64,000 nt of DNA from Porodaedalea pini (lineage: Eukaryota > Basidiomycota > Agaricomycetes > Hymenochaetales > Hymenochaetaceae): NCBI GenBank assembly GCA_002794775.1, contig NBAY01000001.1, positions 2,232,001 through 2,296,000 of the forward strand, in the 5' to 3' direction. Below are positions 45,862-56,330 of this stretch, piece by piece. Numbering within the stretch: the stretch's first letter is position 1; the number at the start of each line of letters is the position of its first letter. The notes under the pieces were generated by a model. It made no database searches, was not told where the DNA came from, and saw only the letters and a list, made by a program, of their open reading frames with translations. The position numbers and the translations under genes are program-made.

Positions 45862-48458
45862 TCAGACATCGGAGAATGAATAGGATGAGCTCTCGAGTCC
45901 GGCCTTGCTGACCCGCCGCATCGGCTGTAAAGTATTCTCGTCTACAGGCGCGCGGCGTGCGTGGCGATATCTGCCCGAGGCGTCTTTGATCTCAACCTCC
46001 TGTCCCGAGTCACCGACACGAGCGGCGTTTGAGGAAAGGCCCCCCGCGGAAAGCTGACCAGGAACGATCATCTCCGAGTTCTGAGACGCCACCAGCGGCG
46101 GCAAGCTTTCCCGCAGATTCGCCGCACGCCGCGCGCCTGCGGCGTACCCAAAGTTTCCCGATTTCCCGCCGTGTCCAGAGTTGCCTCCATCTCCACCACC
46201 TACCGCGGACGACGGGTTGACGACGCCAACAGACTTGCCGCCGAGCTCCTGCTCCTCGAACGTCATGAGCTCCGAAACGAACCCGATGTTCGGAGAGATG
46301 CCCTTTCGCCGTTCCGTCACAAAAGCATAGGCGCGAGAGAGTGTCCAGTGGTTGGCATGAATGAGATATGCAATGACGGCGGTCACCGAACGCGATTTCC
46401 CGGCCTTACAATGTACATAGGTTGGCGCAGAATGCAGTCGCGCATCATCTGTCATCTTGAAGTCAATTAAACGCAATCAAGTAGAAATACAATCATGAAC
46501 ATACCGAGAGCCTCACAGGCTTCCCGTACGCTACGCGCGACATTCTCCTCTTCCACGATGTCTCGCATTGGTATGCGGGTATATCGCTCGAATTTCTCTC
46601 GCAACCGAAGACCTTGGTCATCATCACATTCTATTGCGATGTTCAGAATGCGCTTCACTCCCAGTGCCTGCAACTCTTTGACGTGTTCAGAGGAGGTGGG
46701 TTCCGGCCCCAAATACAGAAAATTCGGTAAAATCATCGAAATGCTGAACACAGGGAGCGGGTCTTCAGTGGACGGCGGCTGATCGAAGTCGGGACGAGCA
46801 GTCGCCGGAGATGCGGGAAAGCCCATGGGCGTGTTTGGTGTGCGAGGAGTGAGGGAATCAAGATGGGGGACGATGGGGGAAAGACACTCGTTCGAACTAT
46901 TCGTACTCGGGGGAGACAGGCTCCTAGAAGGGCCACTTTTATTGGAGTATGAAAGGTTGAGATGCGAAGGAGAATTTGAACGAAGCGAAGAAGAAGATGA
47001 ATGTCTGCTCATCGACATTGGCGCAGCCAATGTGTGCGATTTTATGGGTACGGTTCGTACCGTCAATTTCGGGATGAGACGCTCCGCAGAAGACGTGTCG
47101 AGCCGTCGAAGATTAGGTATGCTACACTTGCGAGGCTTTGCATGGTGAGGGAAGGTAGATATAGAGGGCGATGGTGAGGGGGAGAGGTCGCATAGCATGT
47201 TGTGGTTGGAGGAGGAAACGAGAGGCCCGGGTGAAGTACTTGGTGGTTCGATTTGAGGCATGACTTTTGAACGGGCAGCTGTCTGTGTGTCCAGCTGAAA
47301 CAGTCCGCCTTTGCCTTTGAGTTGGGAGCCGTCGCTTGAGCGTGTGTCCGTACGCGAATCGGCTGCTTCCTCCTGTTCCCCCGCTATGATATAGTGATGG
47401 GACTCCGGGTGGGCACGCGCCGCGGCAATACCTCCTTTGAGAAAAAGGACGGCTGCATTTCCAATAAGGGGCTGTAATAGTGATAACATAGCCCAGGATA
47501 GGACCTGAAGGCTATCTCGATTCTCCTCGTCCATCTCCTCGTCATAGATCACAACGTCTCCATTCCAAGCTCCGTCCCGTCCCATCCATTCGTCCCATTT
47601 GCACTTTCCGCTGTCGGTCGTAATGTATGTGCGTAGCGCCTCGAGCGAAGGGAGCGCTGCGCCCGGCTTCGTGCACCGCCTCAGGATGAGAGAGGGGATG
47701 GCTATGTTGAGGCTGTGCTGGAGCCGGTAAGATAGATATGATGCGGGTGGCCGCGTGTCAATTAACAAGGGTCGGCGTGATGCTGCGAGACGATCGAACA
47801 ATGTGTCGGCATTGATGCCTTGAAGTGGTGGGGACAAACGGGAAGAGGACAAGGGCGCAGCGCTACTTGAGGACCTTGGCGCTGTCGCTACAGGAGACGC
47901 GCGATGCTGCCCGAACGAGACCGGAGTATTCACCGAGTCCAGGCTACGATCATTCCCAATGTAGCGTGCACTCAAAGGAGATGCGCGCAACTCCGTTGTC
48001 GGCGTGTAGTATACACTAAGTGCCGGTGACGGCGCAGGCGAGTCTGTGAGGGCGGGGCTTTCCGAGCGGTGCTGTTCCGTGTCCGACACTGCCCCCGCAT
48101 TATTTGAGCTGTCCAGAGACCCGGTCGATGAGCGCAACGGGCGGAGGCGCAGATTTTTGTGCACATTTCTGCGCAATTTCTCGAGAATCTCCAAATTTTT
48201 TGACATGTCGTCTGAGTACTCTGAGTCCGACCCAATACTGAGCGTGTCCTCCAGTGGCGAGCTCGACGCCGAAGACGGCGACGACGATCTCCTATCTTCG
48301 ATACCATTTGTGACACCTCTAACAACGGGAGATGGAGTTGTGTCGATGGTTATTGCTTTGAGAGCTGCATGCCGCAGGCCGTCTACGCCAATACTCAGCT
48401 TTGGACGAACACGGGGTCGCGTCTCGTTCTCAAGCTTGCCCGAGCTACCGTTCATCAT
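45862..48458 (-). CDS. Rhodanese plus dual-specificity phosphatase (MAPK-phosphatase-like)
   Basis: Predicted Tyr/Thr phosphatase with the architecture of MAP-kinase phosphatases (Msg5/Pmp1 type in fungi). Two exons: 48458-46505 and 46448-45862; 846 aa. After a disordered N-terminus, residues about 215-355 form a rhodanese/Cdc25-like domain (LFDRLAASRRPLLIDTRP, WNGDVVIYDEE, AAVLFLKGGIAAA); the expected active-site Cys position reads as Tyr-Asp-Glu-Glu here, so this domain is likely non-catalytic and used for docking. A Ser-rich linker follows, then the DSP domain near residue 590: LPNFLYLGPEPTSSEHV, IPMRDIVEEENV and the signature HCKAGKSRS with catalytic Cys and Arg. The tail is disordered. 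The open frame upstream begins with a non-ATG codon, so ATG 48458 was taken (48455 also possible). Confidence 0.87.
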
Positions 48459-48713
48459 GCCCCAGTTCACCTGATTGCCCGCTAAGTTTCGCAGACAGTG
48501 CCAGCGTTGAATACAGAGTCGTCGTTGTCGTTGTTTGCGTCGGTGGCGGCCAGGGGAGTGAGGTATAAGCGCTGTCAGAATTTAGTGGGGTTTGCGGAGG
48601 GGTCGTACGTGTAAAGACATTGCTTCTTTCGGATTGACGATCGACGCGTTGCTGTCTGTCGCAATTGCAAACAGTCTTGAACCTAGACGACGACGTCGAC
48701 GACGAGTGCATTC
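48459..48713. promoter_or_regulatory. Divergent promoter phosphatase / EMC7
   Basis: 255 bp between opposite start codons. A short open frame reads through it on the minus strand (Ser/Thr-rich) but does not join the phosphatase exon, so I treat it as leader and promoter. Confidence 0.5.
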
Positions 48714-49744
48714 ATGTATTTCCCGCTGTTTGCTAGCATTTTCTTCCTGGTGACGTGAGTAAGGCATAGCAAACTGAACGGCGCCGATGCATCATACTAA
48801 TGGGTTGCCAGTGCATTGCAGATTGCCGACGCGTCTACCTTAGAGGGACGCGTCTTGTGGAATGAAGTCTGTCCAGGTTCGTAAGAATCCAAAATCTCAC
48901 TCAACAAGAGAGTGCTAAATGATACTTCATCGCAGACCACTCAGCTCTGGGTCACTCTAAAGTTATACTTGATGATGGACGGTATTCGGGCGGTATTCGA
49001 CGAGATGGGTCGTTCTCGATGTGAGTTGCACCTCGGTCCTTGCAGCCTTTGCTCTAACACTTGCAGATTAGACCTGACGTCGACGAAGGCTCATACATTC
49101 TCTCCTTAGTTTCACATGACTATACATTCGACTCTGTTAGTGTCGCTCTCGTCTCCTTGCATACAGTCAAAGCTGACTTCTTCCAGCTTCGCATTGATGT
49201 CTACCCTCCCGGAGAGACTCTCCCCGACGTACGACCATACGTCCCCGGGACTCCACACAACCCTCCGTCGGCTGTCTCTCTCCAATACCCGATTGTGCTC
49301 ATTCCACGTCAGAAGGCGAAGTATTTCGTCGAACGACAGTCCTTCAACGCATTGGGTATGCTACAAAACCCAATGATTCTTATGATGGGAGTAATGGGTG
49401 TACTCGTCATTGGAATGCCATATCTCATCGTAAGTGACTCCTTGATCGGATCATCTTGTAAGCCAGCTCATCGTTGATCGCTACAGAAAAATCTCGACCC
49501 TGAAGTGGCAAAGGAGCTGAACGAACGACAGGCGCGGATGTCCGGCATCCAAGGCGCCATGCAATCTGGCGACTTTCGTGGAGGGTACGCTCAGTTTCCT
49601 ACCTCCCGCATTTCAGATGATTGAACTGATTGGACCAGAATTTCTGCTCTCCTTGCTGAGAACGAGCCCGATACTCCCAGTCCTCAGTCGAGTCCGAAGC
49701 CAAGCGGAAAATCAAAGGGAGGCAAGGGAGGCCGGAGACGGTGA
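48714..49744 (+). CDS. EMC7: ER membrane protein complex subunit 7
   Basis: Subunit of the EMC, which inserts tail-anchored and multi-pass proteins into the ER membrane. Seven exons: 48714-48754, 48812-48876, 48936-49020, 49072-49135, 49187-49429, 49487-49584 and 49639-49744; 233 aa. A signal peptide (MYFPLFASIFFLVTALQIADA) is followed by the lumenal beta-sandwich: LEGRVLWNEV, KVILDDGRYSGGIRRDGSFS, IPDVDEGSYILSLVSHDYTF. A proline-rich stretch and FNALGMLQNPMILMMGVMG lead into the single TM segment (to about residue 165). The cytosolic tail is polar and ends in a basic GGKGGRRR. The NPM-LMM motif before the TM segment is characteristic of EMC7. The exon 4 acceptor is the second AG (after 49071), required by frame. 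Confidence 0.88.
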
Positions 49745-50355
49745 CGATTTGTCAATTCATGTTTATTTCCATAGATGTGTATTTTCAGCTTATAAAAGTG
49801 CATTTGGGTGTTCGAAAAGTAGACTCCTTCTGATTTGTTCTTCTACAGACGACATAGCGTTGTAAGATCTATGTACGAAACTAAGGGAAGAATGATAACC
49901 TGGGCCCTTTCCATTCATTTCAGCTGTGCTTTCGAAGGACCGGAGCGGCTGTTCAACGTAAGAACCAATTATCCCAATACCCAGGCTAAAGAAACATTCT
50001 CTTCCTAACCACCTGATCAGTCCACAAATTCAATGCATCTTTTACTCAAGCCCAATCTGAGACCTACTACTGGTCTTGGCTAATTTATTCTTCCATCAAA
50101 GCCCATTCGGTATGACGAGCTTCCTGGCCAATGACTTCGACGAATCAACTGACACAATGCTAACTCTATTGGAGCGCTCATGTGTCAAAACGTGCCAGAA
50201 TACGAAATATTATAAGTATATCGGTGCGATGTCTGTCCTCTCCCGGAGATATCAACGCTGTGCCTGCCCCCTCTTGGTTTCCTTTGTTTTTTTCCACTGC
50301 ATCATCTTCATCACCACAATTCTTCGGCAACACGAAGTAAAGCAAAAGGACAAAG
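49745..50355. other. Intergenic, EMC7 3' end and MFS promoter
   Basis: Tandem (+/+) spacing of about 610 bp. ORFs are short and not recognisable. Confidence 0.45.
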
Positions 50356-53262
50356 ATGGGTTTGGGAATTCTGGAGGACAAGCACTTGGAGCACGTTCCC
50401 GGGACGTCCCTCTTTAATGACGACCCAAATGCCATCGCAGAAAGCGTGTATGCTGGGCTTGACCTACATTCACTCAAGCACGCGAAGGGAAAGAACTCGC
50501 ACATCGTGCTCGTGCCGCAGCCTTCCGACGACCCTAATGACCCGCTGAACTGGCCGCAGTGGAAGAAACATACTGTATTCTTTGTTTTGTGCGTTCTATC
50601 GTCTCGCCTGTAGTACGCGGTTATACTTAGACATTTTGCTCTTTCTCTGTCCAGAGTTTATGGAAGTAAGTGCTGACTCCATTTTGCAATACTGTCAACT
50701 ATTGATTGCTTGCTGTAGCTGTTGTCTGTGGAGTTTTGGTACCTACTTTTTTCATTGCGCTGTCACTGGGTATGGATAACCACTCATATACATATCTAGG
50801 GACCTATCGTCTCTGCTGACATAGTTGAGATGGCCGCGGAATTCGATCGCTCCGTCCAAGCCGTCTCGCGCGCACTCGGTTCTTCACTCGTGCTAGCGCT
50901 CGCTCTTTCCACCGTCGTGTGGTCCGTCTTAAGTCTCAAGTTAGGCAAACGCCCTGTAAATATTTTCCTTTCCGTCCGAACTTGTTTCCGTTTCTTAACC
51001 GCGTACTTTCCAATATTTTCGTCTATAGGTCTTTCTCGTTAGCACTCTTTTGATGTTCGCGGGCTCGATGGTCGCTTCGTTCAGTGAGTGATTCGCTCCG
51101 TCTTGCATTCCACAGTTCTGACTTCTCTCCTTTTCCAGCCAAGACTTACAACATGCTTCTCGGTATGCGCAAAGATGGTTTTTCGTTGTTGTAGACTCCC
51201 TAAAGCTTCCTAAGGATCTCGCATTCTGCAAGGAGTAGGTCAAGCGGTCCTCGAGTTCCTCGTCGGGTACGTATTCGTAGACAATGTCCCCATTACTGCT
51301 ATAGCCGCTCATAGTATTACTATGCCAGCGCATCTATCGGAGACATCTACTTTACACACGAGGTGAGGGGATATGCGAAGAGAAGTCCGCGGCGCTTATA
51401 ACTGTTATATAGCGCGGCGTTCCAGTGGCATTGTGTAAGGCATATCTATACTCCGACTTCATGCATCATGGCTGATAGGGAGCTGATAGGGAATCTTGCG
51501 TTGCTCAATGGAATCAACATCACACCGTAAGTCTAGACCTAATATTTGGCGCTCTAGGCCATTCAACGTCGGCACGCATTATGCAGACCGATTTCTGGCC
51601 AGGTCATCATACACCGTGGCTGGCGCTTTGCTTTCAAGATGTTCTCAGTTTCATGTGCTCTTCTTTTCCTCATGCAGTTCTTCCTTAGTAAGTCGTACCC
51701 TTTTGGCTGCTTCTCAGCACCGGAACATTTTCCTGATCATAAGTTCAGTGCCCGAGACGACGTACCGCAGAGAAGGTCTGAAGCCCGGTCCACAAAACGA
51801 GTCTAGTAAAAAATCTAGTTCCGAGAAGCTTGACTCTGAAAAGGCGAACGCGGAGCTACGCGAGGATACACTTTCTATTCCGCGGAAGAAGAGCTATTTC
51901 GAAGAACTCGCGGTCTATAACGGAATTTACCCAACGAAGGCATCCGTCTGGAACCTGCTTTCGCGACCATTCCTCGTATGCCTCACGCCCGTGTGCTTAT
52001 GGGGTGGACTCCTGTATGGTGTGGCGGTTACGTGGCTTGTATTGATTGCTACGAGCGTCTCCCAGCTGTTCTCTGCTCCCCGTGAGTCGAACGCAGAAAC
52101 GTTTTTTGGCGGGCGCTTTCGCTGATTCATTGGCTCATATTTACCTAGCGTACAACTTCAAGACGGGCGATATTGGTCTGACCTACAGTAAGCTGTGTTC
52201 CATTGCTGCTATGTGTTATGCGGTCGTAACACCTTTCAGTGTCTCCATTCATCTTCGCCTGCATCGCCGCAATCCTTTGCGGGCCTCTGACCGACTACAT
52301 CGCGAAGCGATTCAGCCTGGCAAACCAAGGTTCGACTTTATGCCTTTAATACTTCTCTCTCCTTTACTCATGAGTGGTATCACTATGTATAGGAACATTC
52401 GAACCCGAGTTCCGTCTGGTCTTGGTCGTCTTCTACGCCGTCTTTGGAAGCATGGGCTTCTTCGGCTGGGGGTGCGCCCTCTCTGGCGTTGAAAGGATTA
52501 GTCTTACTGAAGTGTTGATACACAGGATCTCTGCGAACGTGCACGATCCCTGGATTGGGCCTGTCATTTTCTTTGGAGTGATCAATTTCGGTCTGTAGCA
52601 GGTCTAAGGAAAGAATTGTTTGTTTGCTGACGGACCTGTTCTATTTCAAACTGCAGGTGTCACGATCGGATGCTCTGCGGCGATTGGATATGTGGTTGAC
52701 TCTCATCGTCAGTTCGCCGATTCAGCCCTGGGTGGCGTCATCTTGTATGTCCTCCCTCCCTCTTTCTTTCCATATCTGTATAGGTTTGGCTGACCCTTGC
52801 TATGTCGCTCCCAGTTTCAAAAACATGTGTGTGATTCTCTCCTTTCAGTCGATATGTAACTGATGCACTGTATAACAGATTCTCATTCATCATCACATTC
52901 TTCATCAACGAGTAACTACCTTCTTGTTCACCTCATTTGAATTCCCGTCGTTGATCGAGTTCCCAGTTGGCTCAGTGCGCGGGGTGTCCTCAACGTTTTC
53001 GGAATAGTTGGCGGCGTTACGCTCTTTACGAGCTTCCTCACTATCCGTACGTATTCTCACTTACTCCGCAAATCAAGTCTGTTTCCTTACTCTTCTTATG
53101 ACAGCGATGTATATCTGTAAGGATTAATATTCTACGAGTCCCCACAAAACGTCGTTGTAGGGTGTTGACTTCTTTTCTCTTCCAGATGGCAAACGCGCAC
53201 GCTCTTGGATCCATCGCACGTTGAAGTTCGACGACGACGAAACGACGGTTGTCGCACATTGA
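50356..53262 (+). CDS. MFS transporter (drug:H+ antiporter DHA1-like)
   Basis: A twelve-TM major facilitator for export or uptake of small molecules at the plasma membrane. ATG 50356 is followed by a ~70-residue cytosolic N-terminus containing DPNDPLNWPQWKK, a hallmark just before TM1 in fungal DHA1-type carriers. The gene is cut into about 19 short exons. My joins read through TM1-TM6 (FIALSLVEMAAEFDRS, LGKRPVFLVSTLLMFAGS, GVGQAVLEFLVGASIGDIYF, RGVPVALWNLALLNGINITP, IHRGWRFAFKM), the central loop (PETTYRREGLKPG to KKSYFEELAVYNG) and TM7-TM12 (RPFLVCLTPVCLWGG, YMSPFIFACIAAILCGPLTD, FFGWG, ALGGVIFFKN, ITFFIN, GVTLFTSFLTIP), ending TTVVAH. No stop or frameshift was found, so it appears functional. 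The substrate cannot be predicted. Confidence 0.85.
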
Positions 53263-54094
53263 CTTTTTATGGATAGCTCTACTTTATCAGTTTGCAATCG
53301 AGATTCATTTTGTTCCGCAGTGGTGACCGGACCGATGGCTCTTTTATGTGGCCTACAGAAGGGCTGCATTATATATTCCCCTAACCCATGACGGCGAGCA
53401 CGGTCACGAGCCCTACTACAGCATTGAAATATGTACCGAGGCCGGCAGTTTTAGAAAACATGTCTTCTGAATCGACGATCCTGAATTCTCTCAAGCATTT
53501 ATATTATTCATCCTTGACGCTTTCAGCTGTCTGTTCGTTTGAGGAAAGAATGATGGACAGACCTGAGAGGTAAATCATTACTAATTCTTTCCAGAACATT
53601 TCTTTTCGTTCCTGATCCTCGCTGCCAAATCTACTCTGAGACACTCACATTCATACTCTCATCATGAAGAGGACAGCGGCTCATGCGCAATTCTCTCGCT
53701 AGGCTTTCATCCTTCGCCCGTCTGCGCGTTATTTTTGCTTCACCGCAACAACAACCCTTAATTTACGAGCAGATCCCTACTACGCGGCCGTCACAGTGAC
53801 AGCGTTCCGTGGCACCATGCACAAGCCGCATGTGCCCTCTCCTATTAGAGACAAGGACCTTCGGATGAGACATCTCTAGACAAAGGACACAAGATCTGCT
53901 TTCACATCTTGCTTTACGGCCGACTTGCAGCTCTCGGATTTCCGGCCTCGTTGGGGCGTTGCGCTTCTTTTTCTTCCTCTACCAGTCACGGTGAATCTAC
54001 CCATCCCTCTAAGCGAGGCGCCGTGCTTCCTATTGAATCATCTGCCTTTGAGGCTGGCTTCTGCTAGTCGAGAGTGGTAGCTGGTTCGCCGGGC
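53263..54094. other. Intergenic between MFS and small Roadblock-like gene
   Basis: About 830 bp with only short, unconvincing ORFs. Contains the MFS 3' region and the presumed promoter of the next gene. Confidence 0.45.
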
Positions 54095-54796
54095 ATGGAC
54101 GCGGTTCTCGACAAGGCGTACGTGTATCCTGACACACGTTCTGATTTAAGAATACATATTAATAACGCGTCTCCTGACGCTGCAGACTCGCTTTGCGCGG
54201 GGTTACAGGTGTACTGGTTCTTTCGCGCAGCTCGTGGCTTACCATCGCCAGTGCGTTTTCTTTTCTAATATATGTAGAGTCAGTGCGCTTATTACTGTTG
54301 TGATCCCTTGTGGCGCAAAGGCCGCGGCGCGCTATCCGCGAGCGATGCGCCCGCGATTGAGCAGCTCTTGTCCTGGACCCAGGAAGAGGCGACCGGCTCG
54401 ATTCCATGGCTCGGGGGCGAGGGCGGGAGGTAGGTCATCAGTAACTGCGCCGTCCAGTTCACGTTTACAAGCTACTCATTTTTTTTAAATTCGATGATCG
54501 CATTAAAACGTCAAAATCGAAAATCATTTAGATGTCTACATTTCCACCGCGCCAAGACACACACGCTTGTCCTTCTCCGACAGCAGCAGCGAGTCGATGA
54601 CAGAACGAGTGGCGGTGAGTTTGGTGGGTTCTCCCCTCCGGGAATGCTGCGAGCGCCACGCATGCGCTTTGGATTGTCTTCGACCTCGAGTAATTCTGGA
54701 GATCTACTCGGTTTGCGAGCAGGCTCGGCAAGTCTCTTCGCACCGTCTTGCAGCATGGAGTCGCAGAACATTCATCGACCGAGCTCTTGGTATTGA
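54095..54796 (+). CDS. Possible Roadblock/LC7-like (Ragulator-type) small protein
   Basis: Model: exons 54095-54117, 54186-54250, 54321-54429 and 54532-54796, with frame kept across all introns; 153 aa. The joined N-terminal part reads MDAVLDKALALRGVTGVLVL, then LTIASRGALSASDAPAIEQLL, and a later strand THTLVLLR. That order (helix, GVL-strand, I-x-RG-L strand, helix with A--I--LL, final strand) resembles the Roadblock fold of LAMTOR5/HBXIP-type Ragulator subunits, which tether Rag GTPases for TORC1 signalling. The C-terminal ~60 residues (after RQQQRVDDRTSGGE) do not fit the fold and may be a spliced-out or disordered tail. The third acceptor (CAAAG) is weak. Fold and function are inference; a chance open frame is possible. 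Confidence 0.35.
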
Positions 54797-55211
54797 ACTA
54801 GGGCAGAGTGTCTGACCTTCATTTCTTCTCTCTTTCCTTCTCTCTACAAGCACAAACATGTATTTTATAACTTTGCACTTCCCGCAGTACACGACAATCC
54901 ACAAGAACTCCTTACGACGTCCAAATTTTCAGAAGCGAGACCCACAACCGTGACCGCAACATAAAACAAATTCAATGACCTATAACTTCAGCTTTCAACA
55001 AGAACACAACACGTGCGGTACATTACACGAGAGAAAACGATGCGTTGTACATGCAGCACTGATAATGAATGCAAACGAGGCGAGACGAGACGAAAAGACC
55101 AGAAACAGGGGAGCCTGCGCAAAAAGGAACATGTCAACATTCATGCATTTAGATGGAAGCTGTGCAACGTGGGAAATCGATGTCAAAGTTTTAGATGGCC
55201 TCACTGGAGAA
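54797..55211. other. Convergent 3' intergenic region
   Basis: Between the small Roadblock-like gene (+) and eIF5A (-). It is A-rich around 54930-55090, consistent with the eIF5A 3' untranslated region. No gene. Confidence 0.45.
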
Positions 55212-56096
55212 TTAAGCTCCTTTCGGGGCCTCCTTCCAGGAGATAGCCTTGGGAAAGACACAAAGTTAGATGAAATCGTACACGCTTAGGATTTACTATA
55301 AATAATTACCTGCTCCTCGCCCATGGCGGAGACGATGGTGACCAGGAGATCCTTGCCAGCATCAAAGTTCTCCTGGATCTCCTTGCCCATGTCACCCTCA
55401 GGGACTTTGACATCGTCTTTCGGAGTGCCGTCCGAGGTCATCAAGTTCAGGAAATCATCGTCGATGTTGACCTGTAGCGCGCCACCTTCAGTATTCTTAC
55501 GTACTAATACTAGGATCGCAGCTGATTATGCGTGATACTCACGAGCTGATATTCGTCACGCTTGACGTGCGGAACATCCATGTTGTGAGTGGAGGGAGAA
55601 ATATCCTCCTGTTCTCCACAAAAAGTATAAAAATCAGTTATGGACGCGCATGCGATTGGTGTGGATGGCACGAACCAACTTCTTTTGGGTGAAAATCTGT
55701 GAGGCGTAAGACAGTTAGGGATGCTGCAGAACCTAACAAGCGAAACGAAGCACATACATCAATGGCGACCAGGTGGACCTTAGCGTGTCCGTGCTTGCCC
55801 GTCTTGGAGGTGGACATATCGACGATTTTGCACGGACGGCCTGCGAGAGCGATGCCTCACGTGTCAGAAAAAAGGGAGCAACTTTCGGGGGCGCATATAG
55901 TGAGGGGCATACCCTTGATGACGACGTGGCCGTTCTTGCGCAGAGCAGAGCATTGCATCGGGTAGGTGAGCGAGGCACCCGCGGACGCCTGGCAAAAAAG
56001 AAGGGTGGACAGGTTTAGGATCTATGTGGGATCGATGCAAATTGTGCGGCGACTGACCTGCTCGAACGTGTGGTTGTGCTGCTCGTCGTCAGACAT
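55212..56096 (-). CDS. eIF5A: Translation factor eIF5A
   Basis: Hypusine-containing factor that helps ribosomes through polyproline and other hard-to-make peptide bonds and in termination. Seven exons on the minus strand from ATG 56096 (first exon 56096-56058, second 55988-55913) to a TAA at 55212-55214; about 159 aa. Sequence in order: [53 protein letters not shown] with the lysine to be hypusinated in [55 protein letters not shown], and the C-terminal OB fold with [37 protein letters not shown]. All conserved blocks are present. The KKL/EDI join uses a GTTCGT donor. It is divergent from DEF1. Confidence 0.96.
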
Positions 56097-56330
56097 TGCG
56101 AAGAAAGATGAACACGAAGATAGTCTAAGGAAAGTGAAGAAGGAAGGGGGAGAGCGCGCGTCGAGTCGTAAGCGTTCGTGGAGGGGGAGGCAGAGAGGCA
56201 AGAATCGATGTTGATCGAACTAGTTTTTCACGGTTGACTAATACAGAAACTCCCACGGCCTGTAAATGACCGAAAAATCGAGTTAACGCTTCAACACACC
56301 TCTCATCATCATCATCTCTGTCGGCTTCAA
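56097..56330. promoter_or_regulatory. Divergent promoter eIF5A / DEF1
   Basis: 234 bp between opposite start codons. The DEF1 side carries a CATCATCATCATC run shortly before the ATG, the pyrimidine/CAT-rich leader often seen in highly expressed fungal genes. Confidence 0.5.

Noticed and set aside
48445..48711. 88-codon frame that might extend the phosphatase N-terminus
   Set aside because: It is in a different frame from the phosphatase exon and no convincing intron joins them; Ser/Thr runs suggest leader DNA.
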